DNA from: Peptococcaceae bacterium UBA5767
GTDB lineage: Bacteria; Bacillota; TC1; UBA5767
DNA: 64,000 bases
Direction: 5' to 3'
Assembly: GCA_002418765.1 (NCBI GenBank)
Contig: DIET01000014.1
Span: forward strand, 1-64,000
Shown here: piece by piece, positions 32,629 through 41,243 of the stretch
Position numbering within the stretch: position 1 is the stretch's first letter
Layout: each line of letters opens with the position of its first letter
Translations under genes and position numbers: made by a program
The notes under the pieces: model-generated
What the model saw: only the letters and a program-made list of their open reading frames with translations
What the model was told of the DNA's origin: nothing
Database searches by the model: none

Positions 32629-33813
32629 ATGTCAAATAAATTGTTTACATCAGAATCTGTTACAGAAGGCCATCCTGATAAAATATGTGATCAAATCTCA
32701 GATGCAATTTTGGATGCCATCTTATCACAAGACCCGAAAGCTCGCGTAGCATGTGAAACTTTGGCCACGACTGGCTTGGTGTTGGTAAGTGGCGAGATTA
32801 CTACGGATTGTTATGTTGATATAACCCAAGTGGTAAGAAAAACCATAGCAGAAATAGGATATACGCGAGCCAAATATGGTTTTGATGCCAGTACTTGTGC
32901 TGTCTTGACGAGCCTGGATGAGCAATCAGCGGATATTGCTTTGGGTGTGGATACCGCTTTGGAAAATCGCAGCAATCATCAGAACGAGGAATGGGACCAG
33001 ATTGGTGCCGGAGATCAAGGTATGATGTTTGGCTATGCTACCAATGAAACCCAAGAGATGATGCCGCTTGGTATTTCACTTGCGCATCAATTAACCAGAA
33101 AATTAGCTGAAGTCAGAAAAAATAAAAGTTTAAATTATTTGAGACCAGATGGAAAATCTCAAGTAACGGTAGAATACCAAGACGGCAAACCCAGTCGTAT
33201 CGATAGCGTTGTTGTTTCCACCCAACACGATGAGAAAGTTTCTCTGGAAACCATTCGATTGGATATTATTGAGCATGTTATTAAAACAGTCATTCCAAGC
33301 CAATATTTGGATCATAAGACTCGTTACTTTGTTAATCCTACTGGAAGATTTGTCATTGGTGGGCCTCAGGGCGATACAGGGTTGACAGGAAGAAAAATCA
33401 TGGTGGATACATATGGGAGCTTTGCAAGACATGGAGGCGGTGCCTTTTCTGGTAAAGACCCTACAAAAGTTGATCGCTCAGCTGCTTATGCTGCGAGATA
33501 TGTCGCCAAAAATCTTGTGGCTGCAGGGTTGGCTGAACAATGTGAAATCCAACTGGCCTATGCTATTGGAGTAGCACATCCCGTATCAATTCGGGTGGAA
33601 ACGTTTGGAACAGGATCAATTCCAGAAGAAAAATTGATTCAAATCGTAGAGAACCATTTTGAGTTAAGACCAGCTGGGATTATTGATACTTTTCAACTGC
33701 AACGCCCTATCTATCGACAAATCGCTGCCTATGGCCATTTCGGACGATTGGATATTGATTTGCCCTGGGAGAAACTCGATAAAGTTGAGGAACTGCGTAA
33801 GTATGTTTTATAA
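32629..33813 (+). CDS. metK: S-adenosylmethionine synthetase
   Basis: Makes SAM from methionine and ATP in the cytosol. All three signature blocks are present: EGHPDKICDQISDAILD near residue 11, GAGDQGMMFGYATNE near residue 126, and GGGAFSGKDPTKVDRSAAY near residue 269. The length of 394 is normal. No S-box or SAM riboswitch is present: only 24 bases separate it from coaBC, so it is co-transcribed with the gmk operon rather than having its own leader. In many Firmicutes priA follows coaBC at this place. Confidence 0.97.
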   Translation: MSNKLFTSESVTEGHPDKICDQISDAILDAILSQDPKARVACETLATTGLVLVSGEITTDCYVDITQVVRKTIAEIGYTRAKYGFDASTCAVLTSLDEQSADIALGVDTALENRSNHQNEEWDQIGAGDQGMMFGYATNETQEMMPLGISLAHQLTRKLAEVRKNKSLNYLRPDGKSQVTVEYQDGKPSRIDSVVVSTQHDEKVSLETIRLDIIEHVIKTVIPSQYLDHKTRYFVNPTGRFVIGGPQGDTGLTGRKIMVDTYGSFARHGGGAFSGKDPTKVDRSAAYAARYVAKNLVAAGLAEQCEIQLAYAIGVAHPVSIRVETFGTGSIPEEKLIQIVENHFELRPAGIIDTFQLQRPIYRQIAAYGHFGRLDIDLPWEKLDKVEELRKYVL

Positions 33814-33860
33814 ATGAGGATATGGGTTGTAGTGAAAAGATTTTAGAAGGAGTGTGTATC

Positions 33861-34595
33861 ATGTTGTATACGGGCAGGAATCTGGAAATTGTGACGTTGG
33901 ATTCGGTCAGGTATCTGGTGACTACAACGACCTCATCTATTGGTACTGGGAGTAATGCTGGTGACGATACGATTGTTTTTCCGTATCTTTTAGGTCGATT
34001 GAAAGCCAGAAGTTTGGTGGCGGATCTGATGTCCATTTATGCAGATCTAACTGTGCTTACGGTCACCATTTTTTTGGAGCTTATACCGCAAGGTGAAGAA
34101 ATTCTTCGAGGAATTAAAGATGAATTGTCCACCGTATATCAAACAGAGATACCAATCTTGTCTCATTTCCATCCCTATGCAAAAACGGAACAAACAGTTT
34201 TGGTTTTGATGGCAACCGGTGTCGTTTATAAAGACAGGATTAAAATTGATTCAACGAAGAGAAAAGATTATTTATATGCGTTGGGTCTTCCTAAATTGTC
34301 CGAAGAAATTATCAATTTAGATAGTATGGACCTTGCTAAGTTGTATTGTATCAAAGAACTGGCCCAAGCTACTTCTATTCATGAGATCATTGCGTTGAAT
34401 GGACAAACGATTGCACAAACCATTGATTATATTGAGAAAACGGTTGGGCTTCAATGCTCATTGGAAATAGACAATGAAGAGATGTTGAGTAAAATTGGGC
34501 AAGGAGCCAGTTGTCTGGTTTTTTCATCCAGTCATAAAGTAAAAAGCGCCGATTATGATGGCATTGTGTTGACATATCTGGGGAGGATGAACTAA
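33861..34595 (+). CDS. PurM-like (AIR synthase-related) protein, function unknown
   Basis: A 244-residue protein that I recognise only tentatively. The N-terminal part (about residues 10-95) resembles the ATP-binding half of AIR synthase-like proteins: an acidic GSNAGDD loop, a GRLKARSLVADLMSIYAD helix where PurM/ThiL proteins have their conserved domain pairing, and GEEILRGIKDEL. It is much shorter than PurM (about 340), so the second half of the fold is reduced or absent. AGAAGGAG precedes ATG 33861; an ORF start at 33822 has no ribosome-binding site. It lies between metK and a secreted cell-wall protein and overlaps the latter's start by one base. Confidence 0.55.
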   Translation: MLYTGRNLEIVTLDSVRYLVTTTTSSIGTGSNAGDDTIVFPYLLGRLKARSLVADLMSIYADLTVLTVTIFLELIPQGEEILRGIKDELSTVYQTEIPILSHFHPYAKTEQTVLVLMATGVVYKDRIKIDSTKRKDYLYALGLPKLSEEIINLDSMDLAKLYCIKELAQATSIHEIIALNGQTIAQTIDYIEKTVGLQCSLEIDNEEMLSKIGQGASCLVFSSSHKVKSADYDGIVLTYLGRMN

Positions 34596-35680
34596 TGCTG
34601 AGGAGATTGAAGTGGAGTGTCATCATTATGATGATTTTCATATTAGGCTCTCCCGCGACGGTTTGGGCCGATGACGAGATCACTGTTATTCAAAACGGAA
34701 GTACAGTAGAGACATCGATTAAACCATTTATCCTTGAGGATCGTGTATATATGCCTCTACGTACCATGGTGGAATCCTTGGGGGGGCAAGTCCTTTGGAA
34801 AGGATCGCATGAACCCATAGCCATTTCATTGAATAAGAACACCATACAAATGCTGCTCAATGATAACGAGTATATTCTGAATGGTGAGACTAGAACAACA
34901 GAGAATGTACCTAAGCTTAAGGAGGATGTAACGTATCTGCCACTACGATTGGTAGGTGAAAGCCTTGGTTTTTTGGTGAACTGGGATGCCAGCAATAGAA
35001 GTGTGGTGATTCAGTCTTCAACCCAGGATCAACCAGAAAATGAATTGTATGATGATATTGTGTGGAGTGCAGAAACATTGACTATCCTGGGAAATGAGAC
35101 CATTACCCTGGAGGAAATGGAACGATGGTTTCAAGAGAATATCATAGGCTACGAATCATTGCCTTCTTTGTACTATTCCTTGGGCAAAAAATATGGAATT
35201 AGGCCAGATCTAGCCATTGCTCAAGCTTTGAAAGAAACTGCGTATTTGCGATATGGCGGACTTGTCTTACCTGAACAGAATAACCTCTGTGGGTTATATG
35301 CTACTGGTATTCCCCTTACGGGTACGGAATCATTGTATGAAGCGGATGCTGCGCGGGTGTTTCTTACACCTGGTTTACATGGGGCTTCTTTTTTAGATTT
35401 GATTACAGGGGTGGAAGCCCATTTGCAACATCTTTATGCTTACGCAACAGATGCTCCCTTGCCAGAAGGAGCATCTATTGTAGATCCTAGATTCAATCTT
35501 TTGGCGGAACATTTGGTCCATCTTCGAGGGAGCGCTCCCGTATATGCCTATCTTGGTGCTTATAATAATCCGAATAAAGTTGGTTGGGCAAGCCCAGGTG
35601 TTGATTACGGGCATGAAATTGTTGCACTTTTTTTAAGAATATCATCTGATATTCAGCAGATGAATTATTCTTACGAGTGA
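34595..35680 (+). CDS. Secreted stalk-domain protein with glucosaminidase-like domain
   Basis: A signal peptide is visible (residues 1-25: basic start, hydrophobic run, cleavage near VWADD). Next come two copper-amine-oxidase-N-like stalk repeats (about residues 35-145: RVYMPLRTMVESLGGQVLW and VTYLPLRLVGESLGFLVNW). The C-terminal part (about 190-361) resembles the endo-beta-N-acetylglucosaminidase fold, with an acidic residue in IAQALKETAYLRYGG as probable catalytic glutamate. It is probably a peptidoglycan hydrolase anchored through the stalk domain. The ATG overlaps the previous stop. The end overlaps the end of the convergent membrane-protein gene by 10 bases. Confidence 0.82.
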   Translation: MLRRLKWSVIIMMIFILGSPATVWADDEITVIQNGSTVETSIKPFILEDRVYMPLRTMVESLGGQVLWKGSHEPIAISLNKNTIQMLLNDNEYILNGETRTTENVPKLKEDVTYLPLRLVGESLGFLVNWDASNRSVVIQSSTQDQPENELYDDIVWSAETLTILGNETITLEEMERWFQENIIGYESLPSLYYSLGKKYGIRPDLAIAQALKETAYLRYGGLVLPEQNNLCGLYATGIPLTGTESLYEADAARVFLTPGLHGASFLDLITGVEAHLQHLYAYATDAPLPEGASIVDPRFNLLAEHLVHLRGSAPVYAYLGAYNNPNKVGWASPGVDYGHEIVALFLRISSDIQQMNYSYE

Positions 35681-36168
35681 AGAGGCAGTTTTCGTTTTTG
35701 CAATAAAAGAACAATCAGACCTGTGACAGAACCAAAGGGAATACTTGCCAACCATAGAAATGGCAGAAAGTTGAATAGGGATGTACTTCCAATCAACAGA
35801 TAAGCGGCCAAAAGTTGACCTGTATTGTGAGTTGCTGCTCCGAGAATGGAGATGCCTAAGATAGATAGAGATCTGTTGCGGGCCCAAGACATACCCACCC
35901 ATGAGAAAAGTGCTCCAAAGAAACCAATCATAAAGCTGGGTGTCAACAATGTACCCAACAAAAGAGATATACTTAGAAGCCTCAACATGGTTATCATGAG
36001 GGCTTCTTTTTTTCCCATCTCAACCAATGTATACAGGACAATAATATTGGCAAGACCCAGTTTCATGCCGGGAACAGGCCAAAATGGAGGTAGAAGGGTT
36101 TCCAGATAAGCCAAGATAAGGGACAGTGCCAAAAGCATAGATAGTTTTGTCAATATTGAATTTTTCAT
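35671..36168 (-). CDS. Gx transporter family / heptaprenyl diphosphate synthase component I-like membrane protein
   Basis: A 165-residue integral membrane protein with about five hydrophobic helices, of the family once annotated as heptaprenyl diphosphate synthase component I and now often as Gx transporter. Family-like stretches are PGMKLGLANIIVLYTL and GILGAATHNTGQL-type residues (here SILGAATHNTGQLLAAY). The start is placed at 36168 (MKNSILTKL); the open frame extends to 36204 into the preceding gene. It overlaps the NusG-II gene by 4 bases. The same gene pair sits beside Rnf clusters in other Clostridia, but the substrate is unknown. Confidence 0.75.
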   Translation of the reverse strand: MKNSILTKLSMLLALSLILAYLETLLPPFWPVPGMKLGLANIIVLYTLVEMGKKEALMITMLRLLSISLLLGTLLTPSFMIGFFGALFSWVGMSWARNRSLSILGISILGAATHNTGQLLAAYLLIGSTSLFNFLPFLWLASIPFGSVTGLIVLLLQKRKLPLHS

Positions 36169-36551
36169 CGGCTGACACCATCGTATTGAGGGGAAGAAAC
36201 CCATTCAATTACCGTTTCATTAGGGATACAAACGATGGACGCTTCATGTTCTTGTAGAAAACCTTGACGTACGCATAATTGATCAGGGCAAGATGATTTT
36301 TGCATTCGAATCTGGCCATTTATAACCTCGAGCGTTATTTCACCATGTGGCGTATCATAATGTTTTATCTGGTCTATGGACAAGTCAATAAGAAAAGATT
36401 CTTCTTTACCAATGGTGACTTTGGCCTGATGAGAATGAGATGGATTTGGTGAGAGAGTGATAAAAAGAATTGACGACACTATGATGACTATAATGAGTAT
36501 CAAATCAGAGCGATTGAATATTCCAATTGTTTTTGAAGTATTATTGTTCAT
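36165..36551 (-). CDS. NusG domain II-containing membrane-anchored protein
   Basis: A 128-residue protein with an N-terminal membrane helix (about residues 15-33) and an extracytoplasmic NusG-domain-II-like beta domain. The domain shows HGEITLEVINGQIRMQKSSCPDQLCVRQGF, split here by the two cysteines of the recognisable CPDQLC motif, which could form a disulfide or bind metal. It has no relation to the transcription factor NusG beyond this fold. It overlaps the apbE end by 11 bases and sits last-but-one in the rnf operon. It is often associated with Rnf and flavinylation genes; its exact role is not known. Confidence 0.83.
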   Translation of the reverse strand: MNNNTSKTIGIFNRSDLILIIVIIVSSILFITLSPNPSHSHQAKVTIGKEESFLIDLSIDQIKHYDTPHGEITLEVINGQIRMQKSSCPDQLCVRQGFLQEHEASIVCIPNETVIEWVSSPQYDGVSR

Positions 36552-37566
36552 GAAACAAGTCCTTTTGCAAGAGCGTAAAATAGGCTTCTGCGCCTTTTGA
36601 TAAAATCAATGCATCGTCGGCTGAGATGATGATGGCTTCTGTTCCAGGATACGATTCAATCAGTGAAAGACCGTTGTCAGGGCCTAAAACCATGACAGCT
36701 GTACTCAGTGCATCTGCCATAAGACTTGACGGATGTAAAATGGTTACAGACTTAAGTGATGAAGTTGGATAACCATTTTCAGTTGATAGGATGTGGTGAT
36801 AGCGTTCTCCATTTATTTCATAGGCTCTTTGGTAGATACCCGCTGTTACCACGGAAAGATCAGTCACTTCAACATAGCCCATGATTTCCGTTGGTTGATT
36901 GGGATTGGCAATTCCGATTGACCAAGGTTCCTGGTCAGTTTTTGATCCGATGGCCACAATATTCCCGCCAGCATCTAAAATGGCTCTTTCAATACCTTGG
37001 GATTGAAGGGTTTCTTTGGCCAGGTCTGCGATGGCACCCTTAGCGATAGCACCCAAATCAAGACTCATATTTTTATCTTCTAGAAAGACTTGATTGTCTT
37101 GCATGTATATTTTTTTGTAATCAACCAGGCTTAAGGCGGATGACATGGCGCTAGAAGACGGGAGGATGCCTGTCAGTTCGCTTTTTCGCCAAAGATCAAC
37201 CACGACCCCTATACTTAGGTCGAAAGCGCCATCTGAGGCTTCTGAGATCATTTGAGCGGTATGGAAAATGTTGATAACAGTTTCAGGCAAAGAGACGGAC
37301 TCTTCACCTGAAGATTGATTGATCTGGGATACCAAACTTACCGAACTTGTTTCATATCGATCGAGTTGAGTACTCAGTGTTTGCATGGCATGAAAGGTTT
37401 CTTTCATGGCTGCTGCAGCCTGAGATTTGTTGCGGGTGGGAATGTGAATGGTTACAAATGTATCCATCATGAAAGCGTGGTCTTCAACTGTTTGCATGGA
37501 AAATACCTGATAACCCCAGCTTATGAGAACCAGAACGATTGTCAGAAGTACAATTTTCTTAAGCAT
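36541..37566 (-). CDS. apbE: FAD:protein FMN transferase
   Basis: Transfers FMN from FAD onto a threonine of target proteins; here the targets are almost certainly RnfG and RnfD, encoded in the same operon. The 341-residue protein has an N-terminal hydrophobic anchor (residues 4-22) without a lipobox cysteine, then the ApbE domain: MMDTFVTIHI, the aspartate-containing LDLGAIAKGAIAD, and the FAD-binding AILDAGGNIVAIGS. It acts outside the membrane in the family. It directly abuts rnfB, so the rnf genes and their modifying enzyme are made together. Confidence 0.94.
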   Translation of the reverse strand: MLKKIVLLTIVLVLISWGYQVFSMQTVEDHAFMMDTFVTIHIPTRNKSQAAAAMKETFHAMQTLSTQLDRYETSSVSLVSQINQSSGEESVSLPETVINIFHTAQMISEASDGAFDLSIGVVVDLWRKSELTGILPSSSAMSSALSLVDYKKIYMQDNQVFLEDKNMSLDLGAIAKGAIADLAKETLQSQGIERAILDAGGNIVAIGSKTDQEPWSIGIANPNQPTEIMGYVEVTDLSVVTAGIYQRAYEINGERYHHILSTENGYPTSSLKSVTILHPSSLMADALSTAVMVLGPDNGLSLIESYPGTEAIIISADDALILSKGAEAYFTLLQKDLFHEQ

Positions 37567-38463
37567 TTACTTGCACAAGGTGCAGCTTCCGCAACTCATG
37601 GAAGCTGTATCGCTGGCTGGTAAGCTTTCGGTAGGATTGTTCATGTTAAAAAAAACAGGCAATGGCTCAATAATTTCAATGGCGCCGGTAGGACAATTAT
37701 CGGCACACCAACCGCAATTGGTACATAGTGTTTCATCGATTCTAGCAATGGAACCATTGCCACTAGGTATGATTTTGATGGCTTCAAAAGGACAACCACG
37801 TTCACAGATACCACACTTGATACAGGAAGTGGTACATACTTTTCTAGAATCTTTTCCTTTGTCAGTATTGCAGCAACTAACAAAGACCCGTTGGGTTGCG
37901 CGGCTAAGAATGATGATGTTCTGAGGACAAGCTTCTACACAGATGCCACATCCAGTACACTTATCCAAATGGATATCGGGTAGATTGTCTTCTCCCATAG
38001 TGATAGCATCAAAAGGACATGATTGGGCACAGGTCCCTAAACCAAAACATCCATAAATGCAGTCCTTTGAGCCTTGAAAATAGGAAGCTGCCATGTCACA
38101 AGAAGCGATACCTTCGTAATCATAGATGTATTTGGATTTCTCATGTGTTCCTTGGCAACGAACGCGGGCAATCAAGGGTTCTTTCCCTGAACCGGCATCC
38201 ATGCCCATAATGCTAGCGATGTGATCCGCTACTTCTTTTCCACCGGGGATACAAGCATCGATATTGGCCTGACCATTGGCAATGGCTTCCGCCAAACCAG
38301 AGCAGCCAGGATATCCACAGGCGCCACAGTTTGCGCCTGGAAGGGCCAAGATAAGCTCATCAATAGTAGGATCTGTCTCTACAGCAAGCTTTTTGCTTGC
38401 CAAACCTAAGACAAGTCCAAAAATTAAGCCAATTAAGGCAAGAGCAATGATTGCTTCAAACAT
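37567..38463 (-). CDS. rnfB: Rnf complex subunit B (ferredoxin-type)
   Basis: Iron-sulfur subunit proposed to accept electrons from reduced ferredoxin. An N-terminal membrane helix (residues 4-23) is followed by the RnfB 4Fe-4S domain with NCGACGYPGC (C46, C49, C54) and a later cysteine, then several ferredoxin motifs: CTGCGICVEACP, CIKCGICERGCP and CTNCGWCADNCP, plus a partly degenerate CFGLGTCAQSCP. At the very end lies an additional C-x2-C-x2-C motif (C291, C294, C297; SCGSCTLCK). The total is 298 residues. It lies after rnfA in the conserved order C-D-G-E-A-B. Confidence 0.95.
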   Translation of the reverse strand: MFEAIIALALIGLIFGLVLGLASKKLAVETDPTIDELILALPGANCGACGYPGCSGLAEAIANGQANIDACIPGGKEVADHIASIMGMDAGSGKEPLIARVRCQGTHEKSKYIYDYEGIASCDMAASYFQGSKDCIYGCFGLGTCAQSCPFDAITMGEDNLPDIHLDKCTGCGICVEACPQNIIILSRATQRVFVSCCNTDKGKDSRKVCTTSCIKCGICERGCPFEAIKIIPSGNGSIARIDETLCTNCGWCADNCPTGAIEIIEPLPVFFNMNNPTESLPASDTASMSCGSCTLCK

Positions 38464-38478
38464 AATACCTCATACCTC

Positions 38479-39051
38479 CTACACCAATCCGGTAAAACCG
38501 AGAAAGGCAATACTCATAATACTTGCAATGATCAAGGAAATGGGCATGCCGGCTAAGGAAGCTGGGACATTCATTTCATCAACTCTTTCTCGTAATCCGG
38601 CAAACAATATTAAGGCCAAGGTAAAGCCGAGAGCATTGGCAGAACCATTGATGACTGTGGCCAAAAAGTTATAACCGTTTTGGACATTGAGAAGTGCCAC
38701 ACCAAGTACAGCACAATTGGTTGTAATCAAGGGCAGATAAACGCCTAGAGATTTGTATAGACCGGGGCTAAATTTCCGAATCACCATTTCGACAAATTGA
38801 ACTAGGCTGGCGATCACTAGAATGAAAGCGATCGTTTGGAGATACTCAAGATGAAATCTGACCAATATGTAATTGTAAACCAACCAAGAGATCGCTGAAG
38901 CGATGGTCATGACAAACACCACAGCCATACCCATACCAATGGCGGACTCAACTTTTTTAGAGACGCCCAAAAAAGGACAAACCCCTAAAAATTGAGCCAA
39001 GACGATATTTTGGACCAGCATAGCACTGATAATCAAGGTAAAATAATTCAT
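38479..39051 (-). CDS. rnfA: Rnf complex subunit A (membrane)
   Basis: A 190-residue integral membrane subunit with six hydrophobic helices. Conserved blocks are VLAQFLGVCPFLGVS near residue 18, with the cysteine that with its RnfE counterpart is thought to hold an intramembrane 2Fe-2S cluster, and ITTNCAVLGVALLN near residue 109. It belongs to the RnfA/RnfE (NqrE/NqrD) family. The ATG overlaps the rnfE stop by one base. Confidence 0.96.
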   Translation of the reverse strand: MNYFTLIISAMLVQNIVLAQFLGVCPFLGVSKKVESAIGMGMAVVFVMTIASAISWLVYNYILVRFHLEYLQTIAFILVIASLVQFVEMVIRKFSPGLYKSLGVYLPLITTNCAVLGVALLNVQNGYNFLATVINGSANALGFTLALILFAGLRERVDEMNVPASLAGMPISLIIASIMSIAFLGFTGLV

Positions 39052-39659
39052 TATTTCACCTCCCTGGCTGCTTTGTTGTTTCTAATAAGGTTGATTACAC
39101 CGAGAATAACGCCCAGCGTTAAGAAAGCGCCAGGTGGCAAAATCATGACCAGTGCAGGTTGAAATTGCGGTCCAAACAAGGATATACCCATAAAGCTCCC
39201 TGCACCTAGAATCTCTCTGAAGGTAGCCAGCAAAGTAAGTCCGATGGTAAAACCTAAGCCCATACCCAAAGCATCGTAGATGGAATCAAGGATGGTATTT
39301 TTGTTGGCAAATGCTTCCGCTCTTCCTAGAATAATACAGTTGACGACAATCAAGGGCAGGAATATTCCTAATGCTCCATATAATTCGACAAAAAAAGCAT
39401 GCATGAGCATTTCTATCATGGTTACAAAGGTCGCAATGATGACGATATAGGAAGGGATCCTTACACTATCAGGGATAATATTTCTCAATAAGGATACCAC
39501 TATATTGCTTGCGGTCAATACAGCAATGACGGCTAGCCCCATGCCCACAGCATTATTAACCGAAGTAGTAACGGCGAGGGTAGGACACATGCCCAGCATC
39601 AAGACCAATACAGGATTATCTTTGATGATGCCTTTTGTGAATTCTTTTTTGAAACTCAT
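39051..39659 (-). CDS. rnfE: Rnf complex subunit E (membrane)
   Basis: A 202-residue integral membrane subunit, homologous to RnfA with inverted topology. It begins MSFKKEFTKGIIKDNPVLVL, followed by LGMCPTLAVTTSV (cysteine for the shared cluster) and LIVVNCIILGRAEAF (second cysteine). The start at 39659 follows GGAGGTG on the minus strand. The open frame runs further upstream to 39767, but that part overlaps rnfG out of frame and is not translated. Confidence 0.96.
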   Translation of the reverse strand: MSFKKEFTKGIIKDNPVLVLMLGMCPTLAVTTSVNNAVGMGLAVIAVLTASNIVVSLLRNIIPDSVRIPSYIVIIATFVTMIEMLMHAFFVELYGALGIFLPLIVVNCIILGRAEAFANKNTILDSIYDALGMGLGFTIGLTLLATFREILGAGSFMGISLFGPQFQPALVMILPPGAFLTLGVILGVINLIRNNKAAREVK

Positions 39660-39672
39660 AATAACACCTCCG

Positions 39673-40242
39673 TTAAAAAATCTCAGCAAAGTGAGAACGA
39701 GCATCATTGATTCCGGCAGTAACCGCTTTGGAAGTAATGGTGGCGGCTGTAATGGCTTGAATCTCATGATTGAGGGAGGATTCCGTCTTTACGACAATCA
39801 GTTCTTTGTCTGTTGCTGCATTGTCAAAACGTTCAGTAAACCAAGGCTGAATGGCATTGGCACCTAACCCAGGGGTTTCTGTCTGCGATAAAATTCGAAC
39901 GCCTGTAATAACTCGTTCTTTAATATCGAAGGCAACCATGATGCGTATAATGCCCCCATAGCCTTTGGATTCCACAATGTATATGACACCTGCTGGATTG
40001 CCATTGGAACGAGCTGATTGAAGGCCTACTATGCTCGGTGTTGAGGAAGTATCGTAGTCTTCAAAAATATCAACAAAGGAATCTGCTTGGTTGTAAACCT
40101 CAGACATGGATGCATCCATGGCCGCTTTTTCATTGGCTGCTATAATAGGGCTGGTCAGGTTGTTGATGGAGGCCAAAGCCAGAGCCGCCAGAGCCGCTAC
40201 CAACATGAGAAACAAGCCTAGTTTGATGGTATTCTTATCCAT
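39673..40242 (-). CDS. rnfG: Rnf complex subunit G (FMN carrier)
   Basis: A 189-residue subunit with one N-terminal membrane helix (residues 9-27) and an extracytoplasmic FMN-binding domain. The FMN-linked threonine is expected at T168 in ITAATITS. Compared with the usual D-x-x-S/T-G-A-T motif, this protein has Q162 for Asp and A166 for Gly. GGIIRIMVAFDIKERVITGVRI is the usual start of the domain (shown in its first part as GGIIRIMVAF). The apbE gene downstream supplies the modifying enzyme. Its start overlaps the rnfD end by 8 bases. Confidence 0.93.
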   Translation of the reverse strand: MDKNTIKLGLFLMLVAALAALALASINNLTSPIIAANEKAAMDASMSEVYNQADSFVDIFEDYDTSSTPSIVGLQSARSNGNPAGVIYIVESKGYGGIIRIMVAFDIKERVITGVRILSQTETPGLGANAIQPWFTERFDNAATDKELIVVKTESSLNHEIQAITAATITSKAVTAGINDARSHFAEIF

Positions 40243-41227
40243 GTTTCTTCACCTCTCCAAAAACTCTTCCTCTGGTATAACGGTCAATGAGTGGAGTAAC
40301 CATATTCATCAAGATAATGGAGTAAGCAACCCCTTCTGGCAACCCGGCTCCCTTTCGTATCAGGAATGTCAATAGTCCCAACCCGATGGCATAGATGATG
40401 CGACCTTTTTTCGTGGTAGGACTTGTAACCCAGTCAGTGGCCATAAAAAAGGCACCAATCAAAAGCCCTCCGGCAAAAATATTATAAGTGGCATACCACA
40501 AACGATCATAAGGCCCATTGAATATCAAAGCCAAAGTGAATACAGTGCTTATATATAATAGGGGAATTTTCCAATCAATATGTTTTTTGAAAATCAAATA
40601 CAAACCACCCAGAATCAATGCAATCGCAGATGTCTCACCCAATGATCCGGCAATACTGCCTGTCATAAGTGTTGATAGGGGAGGAAGAGAAGCCATTAAA
40701 TTGGTATCTGGAATCAATCCGCCAGCAAATTGTTTATTGATCTCTCCTATGATACCTAAAGGTGTGGCTGAGGTTACTCCATCAAAAGGTGATACGAAAC
40801 GAGTCATATAAACAGGCCAAGAAGCTACAAGGATGGCTCTTCCAACCAAAGCCGGATTAAATAAATTGTTTCCAAGACCACCAAATACTTGTTTGCCAAT
40901 CACAATGGAAATGGTGCCGCCTATAAATACCAACCACAATGGGGTGGCAGGAGGAATGATCAAAGCAAACAATAGACCTGTGAGCGCAGCACTGTAGTCA
41001 TTGATGGTAATGTCGACTTTACGGAATTTTTGACTAGCGTATTCCGCTAAGAGGCATGAAGCGATTGAAGTAACGATGATGGCCAGAGCATACAATCCGA
41101 AAAAGTAAATAGATAGGGCTGTAGCAGGCAGTAGTGCAATGATGACATCCCGCATGGCAGCAGATATACTGTTTCCACTATGCACATGAGGAGAGGAAGA
41201 TATTTTTAATAATGTTTCTTGGGTCAT
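40235..41227 (-). CDS. rnfD: Rnf complex subunit D (membrane, FMN-carrying)
   Basis: A 330-residue integral membrane subunit of the NqrB/RnfD family with about nine hydrophobic helices. The covalent FMN site is expected in DGVTSATPL, where the threonine before Pro corresponds to the flavinylated residue of relatives. GGLGNNLFNPALVGRA near the middle is a conserved family block. The start at 41227 (MTQETLLKI) has AAGGAAC upstream; the open frame extending to 41272 overlaps the rnfC end. It lies 16 bases after rnfC. Confidence 0.95.
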   Translation of the reverse strand: MTQETLLKISSSPHVHSGNSISAAMRDVIIALLPATALSIYFFGLYALAIIVTSIASCLLAEYASQKFRKVDITINDYSAALTGLLFALIIPPATPLWLVFIGGTISIVIGKQVFGGLGNNLFNPALVGRAILVASWPVYMTRFVSPFDGVTSATPLGIIGEINKQFAGGLIPDTNLMASLPPLSTLMTGSIAGSLGETSAIALILGGLYLIFKKHIDWKIPLLYISTVFTLALIFNGPYDRLWYATYNIFAGGLLIGAFFMATDWVTSPTTKKGRIIYAIGLGLLTFLIRKGAGLPEGVAYSIILMNMVTPLIDRYTRGRVFGEVKKHG

Positions 41228-41243
41228 GTTGTTCCTTCCCTTC

